From NCBI GenBank assembly GCA_002408205.1, contig DHQY01000007.1, positions 1-64,000 on the forward strand: 64,000 bases of DNA. Reading direction: 5' to 3'. Under the pieces are notes generated by a model. It made no database searches, was not told where the DNA came from, and saw nothing but the letters and a program-made list of their open reading frames with translations. This document shows, piece by piece, positions 45,201 to 51,692 of this stretch (position 1 is the first letter of the stretch; each line of letters opens with the position of its first letter). Origin of the DNA: Bacteroidales bacterium UBA5326 (lineage in GTDB: Bacteria > Bacteroidota > Bacteroidia > Bacteroidales > UBA932). The position numbers and the translations under genes were made by a program.

Positions 45201-46596
45201 GAAAGGATGTCCCGTCCGATACGGCAATATGGTCTGGCATGTTGCGGGCATGATCCCTGAAAAGATCAATAAAGGTTTCATGCATGTTGCAGGGCACCTG
45301 TTTTCCGGCAGAGAGTGTCATCAGTTTCTCTTTCATCTCCCGGGTTACAACAGAAACAGAAGACAGAGCCCCGGATTCAGGATTGGAAGTCAGGATTGAG
45401 AGAGCAGTCGTCTTAATGGCAGTAGTGAATGTCCGGATAAATCCCCGGTCATATAAGGCGCTGTTGTATTCACTCCTGATTTCGTATTGGTTCGGAAACT
45501 GATATATATACACACTGATTTTATCTGTAGTGGTACATTCATGTATATAGGTTATCTTAACCTGTCCCCCCTCCATGTCAAAATACTCTAATACCCCTTT
45601 TTGGTACGTATAGGATAATTCCATTGATGCACCCAGATTCCTGGCCATATCGGCAAAGGGATAAGTCTGCATTTCCCACAGTTCTTTCATGTCCGAACGG
45701 ATCGTTTGCAGATAGGCGGCAATTTTATTTTCAGCGGAAATTGAGATGGTAACAGGTAACGTTTTGACGAACATGCCAATAGAATTGCTGATATTTTCTT
45801 CAATTCGTCCGTGGTGAGCAGTGCAGAAAGCAATATCATTATCACGTGTATACTTGTTCAGACAAATGCCCAGTGCACCTGCAAACAGGTTGTTTGGAGA
45901 TATTTTAAGCCTTGTACAGAAATCATTAATCGGTTCACTGTCTACAAAGTCCGATACAATGCCAATGACACCTGTTTCGTTATCGGGATGAAAAGTAACA
46001 GGCAGCTGTGTCATAGAGATTCCGGACAGACGTTTTTTGAAATATGCCTCTTCCTGTTCATACCTTTCATCATGTCCCCTTTCATTTTCTTTAAGTGCAA
46101 AATCACAACAGGTATATGTCTCCCTTTCCAAATGTTTACCGGAATATGCGGCAGCCAGGTCTCTTATGAAAATATAAGAAGATGTGCCGTCAAAAATTAT
46201 ATGATGAACATCTATGAATGCATAAACCTTATTTTCTGTCTTATAGATTATTATCCTGAAAAGCGGCCTTCCGGAAAGCAAATCAAAAGGCTCTATGGCT
46301 CTTTTTGCAAGGTCTGTTACCTCTTGATCGTGAACGGAGAGAATTGGAATTTCAACCGGATCGTCTTCTATATAATATTGAGAGATTTCGTCATCCTTTA
46401 ACAACTTTAACTTCAACTTCAAAACAGGGTGTGCATCTACCACTTTTACAAAAGCTTCACGCAATCTTTCTGCCTGTACGGAATCGGGAAAATCGTACAG
46501 AAAAGGGTTATTGTACCTGGTTAAAGTTTTGTCTTTCTGCCATTCATAGTACATGCCTTTCTGGCTGTTAGACAAAGGATAGGTTTTATTTTCCAT
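39295..46596 (-). CDS. Dimodular NRPS with terminal reductase (C-A-T-C-A-T-R)
   Basis: 2433-aa nonribosomal peptide synthetase. C1 about 1-425 (HHIIFDG, His131/His132/Asp136); A1 about 438-940 (YTSGSTGKPKG, NGYGPTE, YRTGD); T1 about 950-1025 (Ser972 in IGLTSIL); C2 about 1045-1470 (HHIVFDG, His1152/His1153/Asp1157); A2 about 1485-1960; T2 about 1965-2045 (Ser1991 in GGTSMS); thioester reductase about 2065-2433 (TGASGYLGIHLL; YVLSK as the YxxxK pair). A condensation domain before the first A domain suggests N-acylation. The reductase would release an aldehyde or alcohol, so an N-acyl dipeptide aldehyde is the likely product type. By-eye specificity codes (GrsA numbering) are DAQTMGGVCK and DADSMGGVCK; I cannot assign amino acids. 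The phosphopantetheinyl transferase gene is 11 bases upstream. Confidence 0.95.
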   Translation of the reverse strand: MENKTYPLSNSQKGMYYEWQKDKTLTRYNNPFLYDFPDSVQAERLREAFVKVVDAHPVLKLKLKLLKDDEISQYYIEDDPVEIPILSVHDQEVTDLAKRAIEPFDLLSGRPLFRIIIYKTENKVYAFIDVHHIIFDGTSSYIFIRDLAAAYSGKHLERETYTCCDFALKENERGHDERYEQEEAYFKKRLSGISMTQLPVTFHPDNETGVIGIVSDFVDSEPINDFCTRLKISPNNLFAGALGICLNKYTRDNDIAFCTAHHGRIEENISNSIGMFVKTLPVTISISAENKIAAYLQTIRSDMKELWEMQTYPFADMARNLGASMELSYTYQKGVLEYFDMEGGQVKITYIHECTTTDKISVYIYQFPNQYEIRSEYNSALYDRGFIRTFTTAIKTTALSILTSNPESGALSSVSVVTREMKEKLMTLSAGKQVPCNMHETFIDLFRDHARNMPDHIAVSDGTSFLTYSQLDLLSDNMAGILIDMGVGMNDFVAVMLSRTVRFVTCILAVQKAGAAYVPMDSEYPNDRLEYMLGDSCARLLITERALYESKKNDGRFDVENVLFADDPDCASGKVPHLPVPGPDTPAYMIYTSGSTGKPKGVVISHKSLRALIAWNRSDLKITSDDRICCHASFSFDASVQDMFPPLGLGAAVYIIPSELRQDMMGLYKFLTENNITGGTFSTVFGMEMVNQFELPLRYAMLGGEKLLPCKKRKIQIVNGYGPTEFTVCSNFHFVDQNKQTNNIPIGRPVPNSWSYVLDAGGQLLPAGTPGELCLSGMQISEGYWQREELTSLRFVPNPYSTCEENRMMYRTGDLVKWNEGGDLEFLGRIDSQIKLRGFRIELGEIETIMSTFEGIQGAVVDIKEFSGARHLCGYYIENGNCKVDESKLIEYLKAGLTEYMVPTAFMKMDAFPMTPNGKVNRKLLPVPHLAPVEMIPPGTEMEKTIFNAVSGILGTQEFGITTNLFSIGLTSILAIKLSVALNKQQNLLLQTKDILKLKTIKQMAAVTQPVATPETIPASAPSVLRESYPLTETQKGVYYDWEKNRDALQYNIPSALKCPGETDPRKLKEAVTAVLDAHPYIKTILAIEAGNLVQKRRDSLIADIMIKQATEEMMPAVCSHFVKPFNLFAENLFRFEIYRTEAHTWLLMDMHHIVFDGLSVSVFLNDLTRAFNEEPVAPEVFTAFDVALEEEKILASGRFAEAEAYFDRLMEGTAMSVFPPSPYVTAGSSAGESVAHIPTAQVNDFCRKYGVTVNAFFLSVLCQVVQRYTREPRVALTMASGGRSDNRLSNTFGMFVKTLPVVADCSKNMAFVEFARNIQEQTFSTIENEIFPYTRMVEKYGIVPQINYVYEGGLDLELALNGQKAEIRSLELDTVKFPFGIVVEPHGNHYSMTVQSDPKQYACPDTERFCHIFAVTASAMASSPELPARSFSLLDEQDRKQILDFSRGEELNYERQTTFIDLFRENVKKYPDRPAVKDSLGTLTYKELDSRSEVLAGALKAFGVTKDTYVAIMLTRRKEFIVSILAVQKAGGAYVPMDSEYPNDRLLYMLENSESKVLITERALFEAKRNEGDFQVKTVLFVDEFDFFQQITALLPAPAPEDLAYMIYTSGSTGKPKGVMIRHKSLRALTAWHLHDLQITCKDNHSAHPSFSFDASVDDLFPPLAAGACVHIIPSGMRQDMVELYNYMVENNISGGSFSTQFGLEMVNQFELPLRFIMMGGEKMVPAKKRNVKIVNGYGPTEFTVCSHYHIVDQEKNEENIPIGRPVPNTWSYVLDANKELMPVGLAGELCLSGIQIAKGYWKREDLTAEKFTDNPYATCPDNAKIYRTGDLVRWNEQGELEYIGRIDNQVKLRGFRIELGEIESMMSKFKGILSAVADIKEIAGAQQLCAYYVVEPYGKVEREALVDYLKSGLTDYMVPAAFVEMKSFPLTPNGKVNRKALPLPQIARSVEYIAPTSKLEEEICQVFSELLKVEKVGILDNFFEIGGTSMSAIKAIIRIINLGHQLKYGDVFELKTPRAIASFLTESAQKQEKENLEDEDLSRYDYSAINKILEQGLPDLWDGYADRKVGDVLLTGASGYLGIHLLRELIDSEEVVIYCMVRSKGVLTPERRLKSQLMYYFSNTFDDLFGTRIIPVDGDITNKGTLESLKGMGISTVYNCAASVKHYAAGNELEKINVEGVSNLVDFCKCDNARLIHISTISVSGVMNKSDYQNIIFDESKLFVGQKIENKYVLSKFKAERLLLQAVTEGLDAKIMRVGNLMGRHSDGEFQINFRSNAFINMLKSYKVLQKFPLSRLTDPTEMSPIDCVAKAVYTLSKTPRNIVMLHAYNHYRLDMANVIYAMKEYGFNIELVSDNDFNEHFNQMMNNPQKSEYLSGLLHYGVSPDTVPVPDDNRYTTLLLYKHQVRWPLADDCYSVKLVDMLEGMGFFDE

Positions 46597-46607
46597 TTTG
46601 ATAATTA

Positions 46608-47213
46608 TTATGAGATCTGTTTGGTATAGAAAGCGTCAGCACGGCTAACCGCATAAAGAAGGTTATCGCTATCAGTGAAAAAAGAGGTCACTGCCGATCC
46701 GAGGGATGGAATCAGCCTGGGATCTACCTGTAGTCCCATCCCGGAACATTTAACCGTACTTTCCTTCCGGGTCCACAGTTCAGTAAGCCGTTCCGCACGG
46801 ACAGAACCGTCTGCCTGCACCCATTCATATTCAGAGGGGCTGCAAATAGCCTGCGCCAATTGATCGTCGTATGGCTCTACTTTTTCAACGTCTATTCCCA
46901 CAGGATTATGTGATACGGCACATACAGCTACTCCGCTGCAGTGGCTGATACTGAAATGAACACCCGGATAATTCGCAAGTACGGGTTTATTGCCGTTTTG
47001 CCACGTTTCGTTTCCTGTTCCGTATTGGAATAAGGGAAGTGTCGTAAACAGTCCTTCGTTGCGTAAAGCATATACAAGCAGTAAATACGATGCGGCACAT
47101 AATTTCCTGTCACGGGGAAAACGGTAAGTCATCATCTGTTCGTTGCGGTGATTGGGGAAAAAAGACCGGCACAGGTCAACGAAATGCCCGTCAAGATTAT
47201 TGATTTGTGTCAT
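46608..47213 (-). CDS. Sfp-type 4'-phosphopantetheinyl transferase
   Basis: 201 aa from the ATG at 47213. The frame opens at 47270, but that start lies inside the cold-shock gene's terminator, so the inner Met is preferred. Family motifs: HFSISHCSGVAVCAV, VGIDVEKVEPYD (Mg-binding Asp/Glu) and ELWTRKESTVKCSGMGL (the WxxKEA/S-type helix). It transfers phosphopantetheine from CoA onto carrier-protein Ser residues. Directly upstream of the NRPS (11-base gap), it should activate Ser972 and Ser1991 of that protein. Confidence 0.92.
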   Translation of the reverse strand: MTQINNLDGHFVDLCRSFFPNHRNEQMMTYRFPRDRKLCAASYLLLVYALRNEGLFTTLPLFQYGTGNETWQNGNKPVLANYPGVHFSISHCSGVAVCAVSHNPVGIDVEKVEPYDDQLAQAICSPSEYEWVQADGSVRAERLTELWTRKESTVKCSGMGLQVDPRLIPSLGSAVTSFFTDSDNLLYAVSRADAFYTKQIS

Positions 47214-47233
47214 CAGATAAATCATACACCAGA

Positions 47234-47241
47234 CAAAAATA
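47234..47241 (-). promoter_or_regulatory. Possible -7 element of the PPTase-NRPS unit
   Basis: TATTTTTG on the minus strand fits TAnnTTTG and lies 21 bases before the PPTase ATG. It overlaps the T-run of the upstream terminator, so the match may be chance in T-rich sequence. Confidence 0.3.
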
Positions 47242-47267
47242 AAAAAAAATCCCGCTGTTAAGCGGGA
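47241..47267 (-). terminator. Intrinsic terminator of the cold-shock gene
   Basis: On the minus strand TCCCGCT and AGCGGGA form a 7-bp stem around TAAC, followed by nine T. It separates the cold-shock gene from the PPTase-NRPS unit. Confidence 0.85.
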
Positions 47268-47295
47268 CAAAAATTCAAAATGTTATAAGAATAGA

Positions 47296-47487
47296 CTAAG
47301 CACGTCTAACATTTACCGCATTCAGTCCTTTTTTTCCTTCCTGTAAATCAAAAGTCACTGCATCGTTATCCCTGATACGATCAATAAGACCAGATGAGTG
47401 TACGAAATACTCTTTAGAAGAGTTTGCATCTTTGATAAAACCAAATCCTTTGGTTTCGTCATAAAATTTTACGGTTCCGTTGTTCAT
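47296..47487 (-). CDS. Cold-shock domain protein (CspA family)
   Basis: 63-aa single cold-shock domain, near the normal CSD size. RNP1 reads KGFGFI and RNP2 reads EYFVHSS; the opening MNNGTVKFYDETKGFGFIK is typical. It binds single-stranded RNA or DNA as a chaperone. A near-consensus -7 element TATCTTTA (minus strand, 47513-47520) lies upstream and a strong terminator downstream, so it is probably monocistronic. Confidence 0.95.
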   Translation of the reverse strand: MNNGTVKFYDETKGFGFIKDANSSKEYFVHSSGLIDRIRDNDAVTFDLQEGKKGLNAVNVRRA

Positions 47488-47530
47488 TAAAATAAATTTG
47501 AAAAATAAAGTGTAAAGATATGCTTATTTT

Positions 47531-48697
47531 TTAGAATGTGAACCTCAAACCTGCATTTAAATTGAAAATCAGCTGATATTCTTTTCTTATTGTTGGAATA
47601 TCCGACCCGTCATTAAAATAATAAGAGACTCCCGGCTCAATATAGATACCTATTTGTGGAATAATATTATATTGGGCACCAAGGGTGCCATTAAGGGACC
47701 ATTGTAAAGGAACGTCAGAAAGCTTCAGGTTATCATTTTCATCTTTGAAACCTCCCGTATACCCGGAGTGAATACATTTTTCCACGGCTCCTCCTGCAGA
47801 TACATAAGCAGTAAAAAATCGTCCCGAAACATATGACCACTTAGCCTTGAGAGGCACTCCCAGGTACCAGAGTACATGATCCGTCAGATAAGAATTTTCG
47901 GCCGAGAAGGAACGATAATAAACAGAGGCGGCCAGCCTCGTGGCAAAAAGCCCCGATTCAATGGAAATCCGGCGCGTAATTTCTTTGTTCACATAAACGC
48001 CAAAAGAAACCGGCATTTTGTACTGATATTCATAATTGAAATAATCCATTTCCAATACGGTTGAAGTACCCTGCAGTACATGGCCAGTGATTACACTGTT
48101 ATTGAATAATTTGGCATTATACATTGCAATATCCGCCATCATCAGGTTTCTTGAATTGTCAATACTGCCGTTATCCCGGTTTTGTGCAAGCAGCCCGCCG
48201 AAAGAGACTGAAACCTTACCGCGTGACCTGTGTCTGGACGGTTCTTCATAATACGTCTCGTTTTCCGTAATGGCATGAGGCTCCCGCTGGGTCCCGGCAA
48301 CCGATGGCTTCACAGTTGGCTTTTCCTGAATCTCGGGCTCCGGTTCCCGAATCTGGTCGGGTTCTTTTAGAGAAGCTTGATGAACAGCTCGCATGGAAAT
48401 CAGCCGAGTGGCCTTTTCCACCCTGAATTCCAGTTCTGATTGAGGGCCCTGAATAGCAAAAACGGAAACTGGATTATACACACCGGCGTGTTCCTGTCTG
48501 AAAAGAAACAGGCTCAGGCCGAGCAAAAGGATAACACACGCGGCAACTGATAACGCACGCCGTATGATTCTGAAGGATGAAGCCCTTTTAAGCCGGGCTT
48601 GCATCACACCCCATGAGGCGTCCGTATTGATGGGCACCTGATGGTTTTCAATCCTGTCCCTGAAACGATCTGTCCAACTACTGCTGTTTTCTTTCAT
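47531..48697 (-). CDS. Dual-membrane anti-sigma-like protein (Dma type)
   Basis: 388 aa. Residues 1-46 are cytoplasmic and anti-sigma-like (SWTDRFRDRIENH, ASWGVMQARLKRA). One transmembrane helix lies at about 47-66. Residues about 110-160 are Pro/Glu/Arg-rich and probably disordered (REPEPEIQEKPTVKPS). Residues about 161-388 are alternating beta-strands ending in LRFTF, an outer-membrane barrel signature. The layout matches the dual-membrane-spanning anti-sigma factors described in Bacteroides, which hold an ECF sigma factor and affect vesicle formation. It overlaps the sigma gene by 20 bases, implying coupled translation. The family match is from memory of the architecture. Confidence 0.75.
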   Translation of the reverse strand: MKENSSSWTDRFRDRIENHQVPINTDASWGVMQARLKRASSFRIIRRALSVAACVILLLGLSLFLFRQEHAGVYNPVSVFAIQGPQSELEFRVEKATRLISMRAVHQASLKEPDQIREPEPEIQEKPTVKPSVAGTQREPHAITENETYYEEPSRHRSRGKVSVSFGGLLAQNRDNGSIDNSRNLMMADIAMYNAKLFNNSVITGHVLQGTSTVLEMDYFNYEYQYKMPVSFGVYVNKEITRRISIESGLFATRLAASVYYRSFSAENSYLTDHVLWYLGVPLKAKWSYVSGRFFTAYVSAGGAVEKCIHSGYTGGFKDENDNLKLSDVPLQWSLNGTLGAQYNIIPQIGIYIEPGVSYYFNDGSDIPTIRKEYQLIFNLNAGLRFTF

Positions 48698-49196
48698 ATT
48701 CTGTTATCTGCTTAGCAAGCAGGCATTTTGCCCTGTATAATTGTGATGAAGAACTTTTTTCACGTATTCCCAATGTTTTGGATATGTCTTTATGCGACAA
48801 ACCCTCGAACACATAAAGATTAAAGACGGTACGGTAACCCACTGGCAATTCCTGTAAAAAACGCAGAAGCACTTCCTCCGGTACACGTTCTACCGCAGCA
48901 TCAACCGAATGTTCAATAGTAACCGGGAGATTCTCCGTAAGAGTGTTGCTTTCACGCAATAAATCTCTTTTTCTGATATGTTGCAGGCAGGTATTGATCA
49001 TAATTCGTTCCATCCATGCCCTGATTGATCCTTCTCCCCTGTCCGAAAATTTATCCAACGACTTAAATACCTGAATGAAGCCGTCGTGCATCATATCCTG
49101 GGCCGTCTCTCTGTCGGGAGAATAGCGCATACACACATGCAACATCCGCTTTGCATAGCGTTCGTATAGTTCTTTCCAGGATTCGGTATCTTTCAT
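48678..49196 (-). CDS. ECF RNA polymerase sigma factor
   Basis: 172 aa. Sigma-2 region about 8-78 (YAKRMLHVCMRYSPDRETAQ, then DGFIQVFKSLDKF and RAWMERIMINTCLQHIRK) and sigma-4 about 118-168 (LPVGYRTVFNLYVFEGLSHKDISKTLGI). No region 3, so ECF class. It directs polymerase to a small regulon and is presumably held by the overlapping downstream membrane anti-sigma protein. The divergent NigD-like gene is a good candidate target. Confidence 0.93.
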   Translation of the reverse strand: MKDTESWKELYERYAKRMLHVCMRYSPDRETAQDMMHDGFIQVFKSLDKFSDRGEGSIRAWMERIMINTCLQHIRKRDLLRESNTLTENLPVTIEHSVDAAVERVPEEVLLRFLQELPVGYRTVFNLYVFEGLSHKDISKTLGIREKSSSSQLYRAKCLLAKQITEYERKQQ

Positions 49197-49326
49197 CAGT
49201 CAATCAGGAACAATTAATAAATGCAACCTTCACAGAAATACTGCACAAAGGAAAATATTTTTTGTCACAGAAGCAGTATTTGGGCAATACATGCAATTAT
49301 ATAACCGAAACCAAACACGAAAGAAT

Positions 49327-50055
49327 ATGAAAACACCTGTAAAGTCTATTGTAAAAATACTGACATCGCTGACTGCGGCCGCCCTGCTGTTATTTGTAAC
49401 TTCCTGTAACAACTGGTTATTCAATGAGGACAACACCAAAGCAACATGGGGTACCATTACCAAGTCCTACGAATTTCCGGAAGAAGAAACGTCCTTTCCA
49501 TATTATATCATTTCGGACGATTCCCTGCTCCTATGCCCTGTAAACCATGCCTCTATCGCTAATTTTGATCCTATAGACGGGCAAAGAGTTATCGTGTACT
49601 ATAAACCAGACACAACGGAGACAAACGAAAGTCAATACTGGAAAGACGTGACAGTAGTGCAAGTAAATCTGGTTCCGACTCAGGATATGGTCTATTCATC
49701 TCAAAAGGACACTTTAGGGACAGACAGGGTCGAGCCGCAGTTTATTTGGCTGGGCGGTGGCGGACTGGGCAGTCAACGCCACCTGAATATACAATACACT
49801 ATTTATGCATCGAACACCAACAAGCACAAATTCAACCTGGTAAGGGACCAGCATCTGGAAAGCCCAATGGACAGTGAAGGTTATTATGTTGTGGAATTCT
49901 GCCACGACGCAAACGGCGATCTGGAATACGCCAATTATACAAATGTTATCTCATTTCCACTGGAAGGAGAATGCATTGGAGTTGGTGTAAAAGGGTTGAA
50001 AATTAAAATCAAAACGATCACTCAGGGAAATAAGGAATACATTCTCAACTATTAA
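49327..50055 (+). CDS. NigD-like lipoprotein
   Basis: 242 aa from the ATG at 49327, giving a lipoprotein signal (LLLFVTSC; lipid Cys about 31). An N-terminal OB-like barrel (WGTITKSYEFPEEE, ISDDSLLLCPVNHA, DGQRVIVYYKPD) is followed by a C-terminal beta-sandwich (FIWLGGGGLGSQRHLNIQYTIYAS, YYVVEFCHDANGD). This is the NigD-like plan known only from Bacteroidota, function unclear. It is divergent from the ECF sigma/anti-sigma pair with a 130-base shared upstream region, an arrangement that suggests it is in that sigma factor's regulon. Confidence 0.7.
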   Translation: MKTPVKSIVKILTSLTAAALLLFVTSCNNWLFNEDNTKATWGTITKSYEFPEEETSFPYYIISDDSLLLCPVNHASIANFDPIDGQRVIVYYKPDTTETNESQYWKDVTVVQVNLVPTQDMVYSSQKDTLGTDRVEPQFIWLGGGGLGSQRHLNIQYTIYASNTNKHKFNLVRDQHLESPMDSEGYYVVEFCHDANGDLEYANYTNVISFPLEGECIGVGVKGLKIKIKTITQGNKEYILNY

Positions 50056-50060
50056 AAATG

Positions 50061-50094
50061 AATGCCGAAATGTAATATTTCGGCATTTTTTTTT
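50061..50094 (+). terminator. Intrinsic terminator after the NigD-like gene
   Basis: AATGCCGAAAT (50061-50071) and ATTTCGGCATT (50077-50087) form an 11-bp stem with loop GTAAT, followed by an unbroken T-run to 50094. Confidence 0.9.
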
Positions 50095-50154
50095 GATTTT
50101 TTTTTCATTTTATAAGCAAATGGCTATCTACAGCTGATAAATTCAGAAAACCGC

Positions 50155-50162
50155 TAATTTTG
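50155..50162 (+). promoter_or_regulatory. -7 promoter element for the leu operon
   Basis: TAATTTTG fits TAnnTTTG exactly and ends 6 bases before the leuA ATG at 50169. Transcription would start at or within a few bases of that ATG, so the leuA message may be almost leaderless. No clear -33 TTTG is seen. Confidence 0.45.
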
Positions 50163-50168
50163 TCAGTT

Positions 50169-51692
50169 ATGGAAAAGCTTTATATTTTTGACACAACCCT
50201 GCGCGACGGGGAACAGGTACCCGGATGCCAACTCAATACGATTGAAAAGATCCAGGTTGCCCAACTACTCGAGGAACTCGGTGTGGATATTATTGAGGCG
50301 GGATTTCCTGTTTCGAGTCCGGGCGATTTCAACTCAGTTATAGAAATATCCAAAGCGGTAAGCCATCCGGTGATTTGCGCACTTACCCGGGCAGTAGAAA
50401 AAGATATAGATGTGGCCTCCGATGCTTTGCGCTATGCCCGTCATAAGCGCATTCATACCGGGATTGGCGTATCGCCCCAGCATATTTACGACAAACTCAG
50501 GTCGAACCCTATGGACATCCTTGAACGGGCAGTATTTGCCGTCAGGTATGCAAAAAAATTCGTAGAAGACGTTGAATTCTATGCAGAGGATGCGGGCAGA
50601 GCTGACAATGAGTACCTGGCCCGTGTTATTGAAGCAGTAATTAAGGCCGGAGCTACTGTCGTAAATATTCCCGATACCACCGGTTACTGCACTCAGCAGG
50701 AATACGGAGCAAAGATCAAATTTCTTGTGGAGAACGTACATGGGATAGAAAAAGCGATTATTTCCACCCATTGTCACAATGACCTGGGAATGGCTACAGC
50801 CAATACTCTTACTGGCATTATTAACGGAGCCAGACAAGCCGAGGTCACCATCAACGGTATAGGAGAACGCGCGGGCAATACGTCGCTCGAAGAAGTGGTT
50901 ATGGCCCTCAGATGCCACAGGGAACTTAACATTGACACTCAAATTAATTCAAAACTCATTACCAAGGCAAGTCATCTTGTCTCCAGTCTCATGAACATGC
51001 CTGTCCAGGCCAATAAAGCCATAGTTGGCAGAAATGCATTTGCCCATTCATCGGGAATTCATCAGGACGGGGTGCTCAAAAAACGAGACACATACGAGAT
51101 TATTAATCCGGTTGATATTGGCGTAGATGAGTCCGTAATTGCACTTACTGCCCGCAGCGGACGCGCTGCTCTGGAACACAGAATGGAATTGCTGGGCTAT
51201 TGCTTTGGCAAAGAGGAGCTGGATGAGATCTATACAAAGTTCCTTGAAGTGGCAGATAAAAAGAAAGAGATCCACGACTATGACCTGCTTTCTCTGGCCG
51301 GAGATGCCGATAATGCCAGAAAAAAGAGCATTAGTTTAAAGTTCCTGCAGATTATCACTGGAACGCTGGTACCTTCCGCCACCGTAGTACTTTTGTTTGA
51401 CAATCACGAAAGACTCAGTACCGCTACGGGAAACGGTCCGGTAGATGCGGCCGTAAAAGCCATTAAAAAGCTCATTCGGGAAGAAGTGCTTATCACTGAA
51501 TTTCTTATTCAGGCCATGACAAAGGGCAGCGACGATGTGGGGAGGGTTCATATACAGGTAAAATGTGACGACCGCCTGGTACACGGTTTTGCTGCGCATA
51601 CAGATACCGTCAGGGCCGCCGTGGAAGCATTCATTGACGCCCTCCGTATTTTGAATGTAAGTGAAAAAACAGAAGAAGACACCTTATCATGA
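50169..51692 (+). CDS. leuA: 2-isopropylmalate synthase
   Basis: 507 aa from ATG 50169 (a TTG at 50160 would add three residues). Condenses acetyl-CoA with 2-oxoisovalerate, the first step of leucine synthesis. HMG-CoA-lyase-like barrel about 1-280 with DTTLRDGEQVPG, THCHNDLG (metal His) and NGIGERAGN, then the linker and a C-terminal LeuA regulatory domain (about 370-500) that gives leucine feedback in this family. First gene of leuACDB, joined to leuC by a 4-base ATGA overlap. Confidence 0.94.
   Translation: MEKLYIFDTTLRDGEQVPGCQLNTIEKIQVAQLLEELGVDIIEAGFPVSSPGDFNSVIEISKAVSHPVICALTRAVEKDIDVASDALRYARHKRIHTGIGVSPQHIYDKLRSNPMDILERAVFAVRYAKKFVEDVEFYAEDAGRADNEYLARVIEAVIKAGATVVNIPDTTGYCTQQEYGAKIKFLVENVHGIEKAIISTHCHNDLGMATANTLTGIINGARQAEVTINGIGERAGNTSLEEVVMALRCHRELNIDTQINSKLITKASHLVSSLMNMPVQANKAIVGRNAFAHSSGIHQDGVLKKRDTYEIINPVDIGVDESVIALTARSGRAALEHRMELLGYCFGKEELDEIYTKFLEVADKKKEIHDYDLLSLAGDADNARKKSISLKFLQIITGTLVPSATVVLLFDNHERLSTATGNGPVDAAVKAIKKLIREEVLITEFLIQAMTKGSDDVGRVHIQVKCDDRLVHGFAAHTDTVRAAVEAFIDALRILNVSEKTEEDTLS

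Noticed and set aside
47214..47270. Longer N-terminus for the PPTase
   Set aside because: The extra codons are the terminator stem and T-run of the cold-shock gene.
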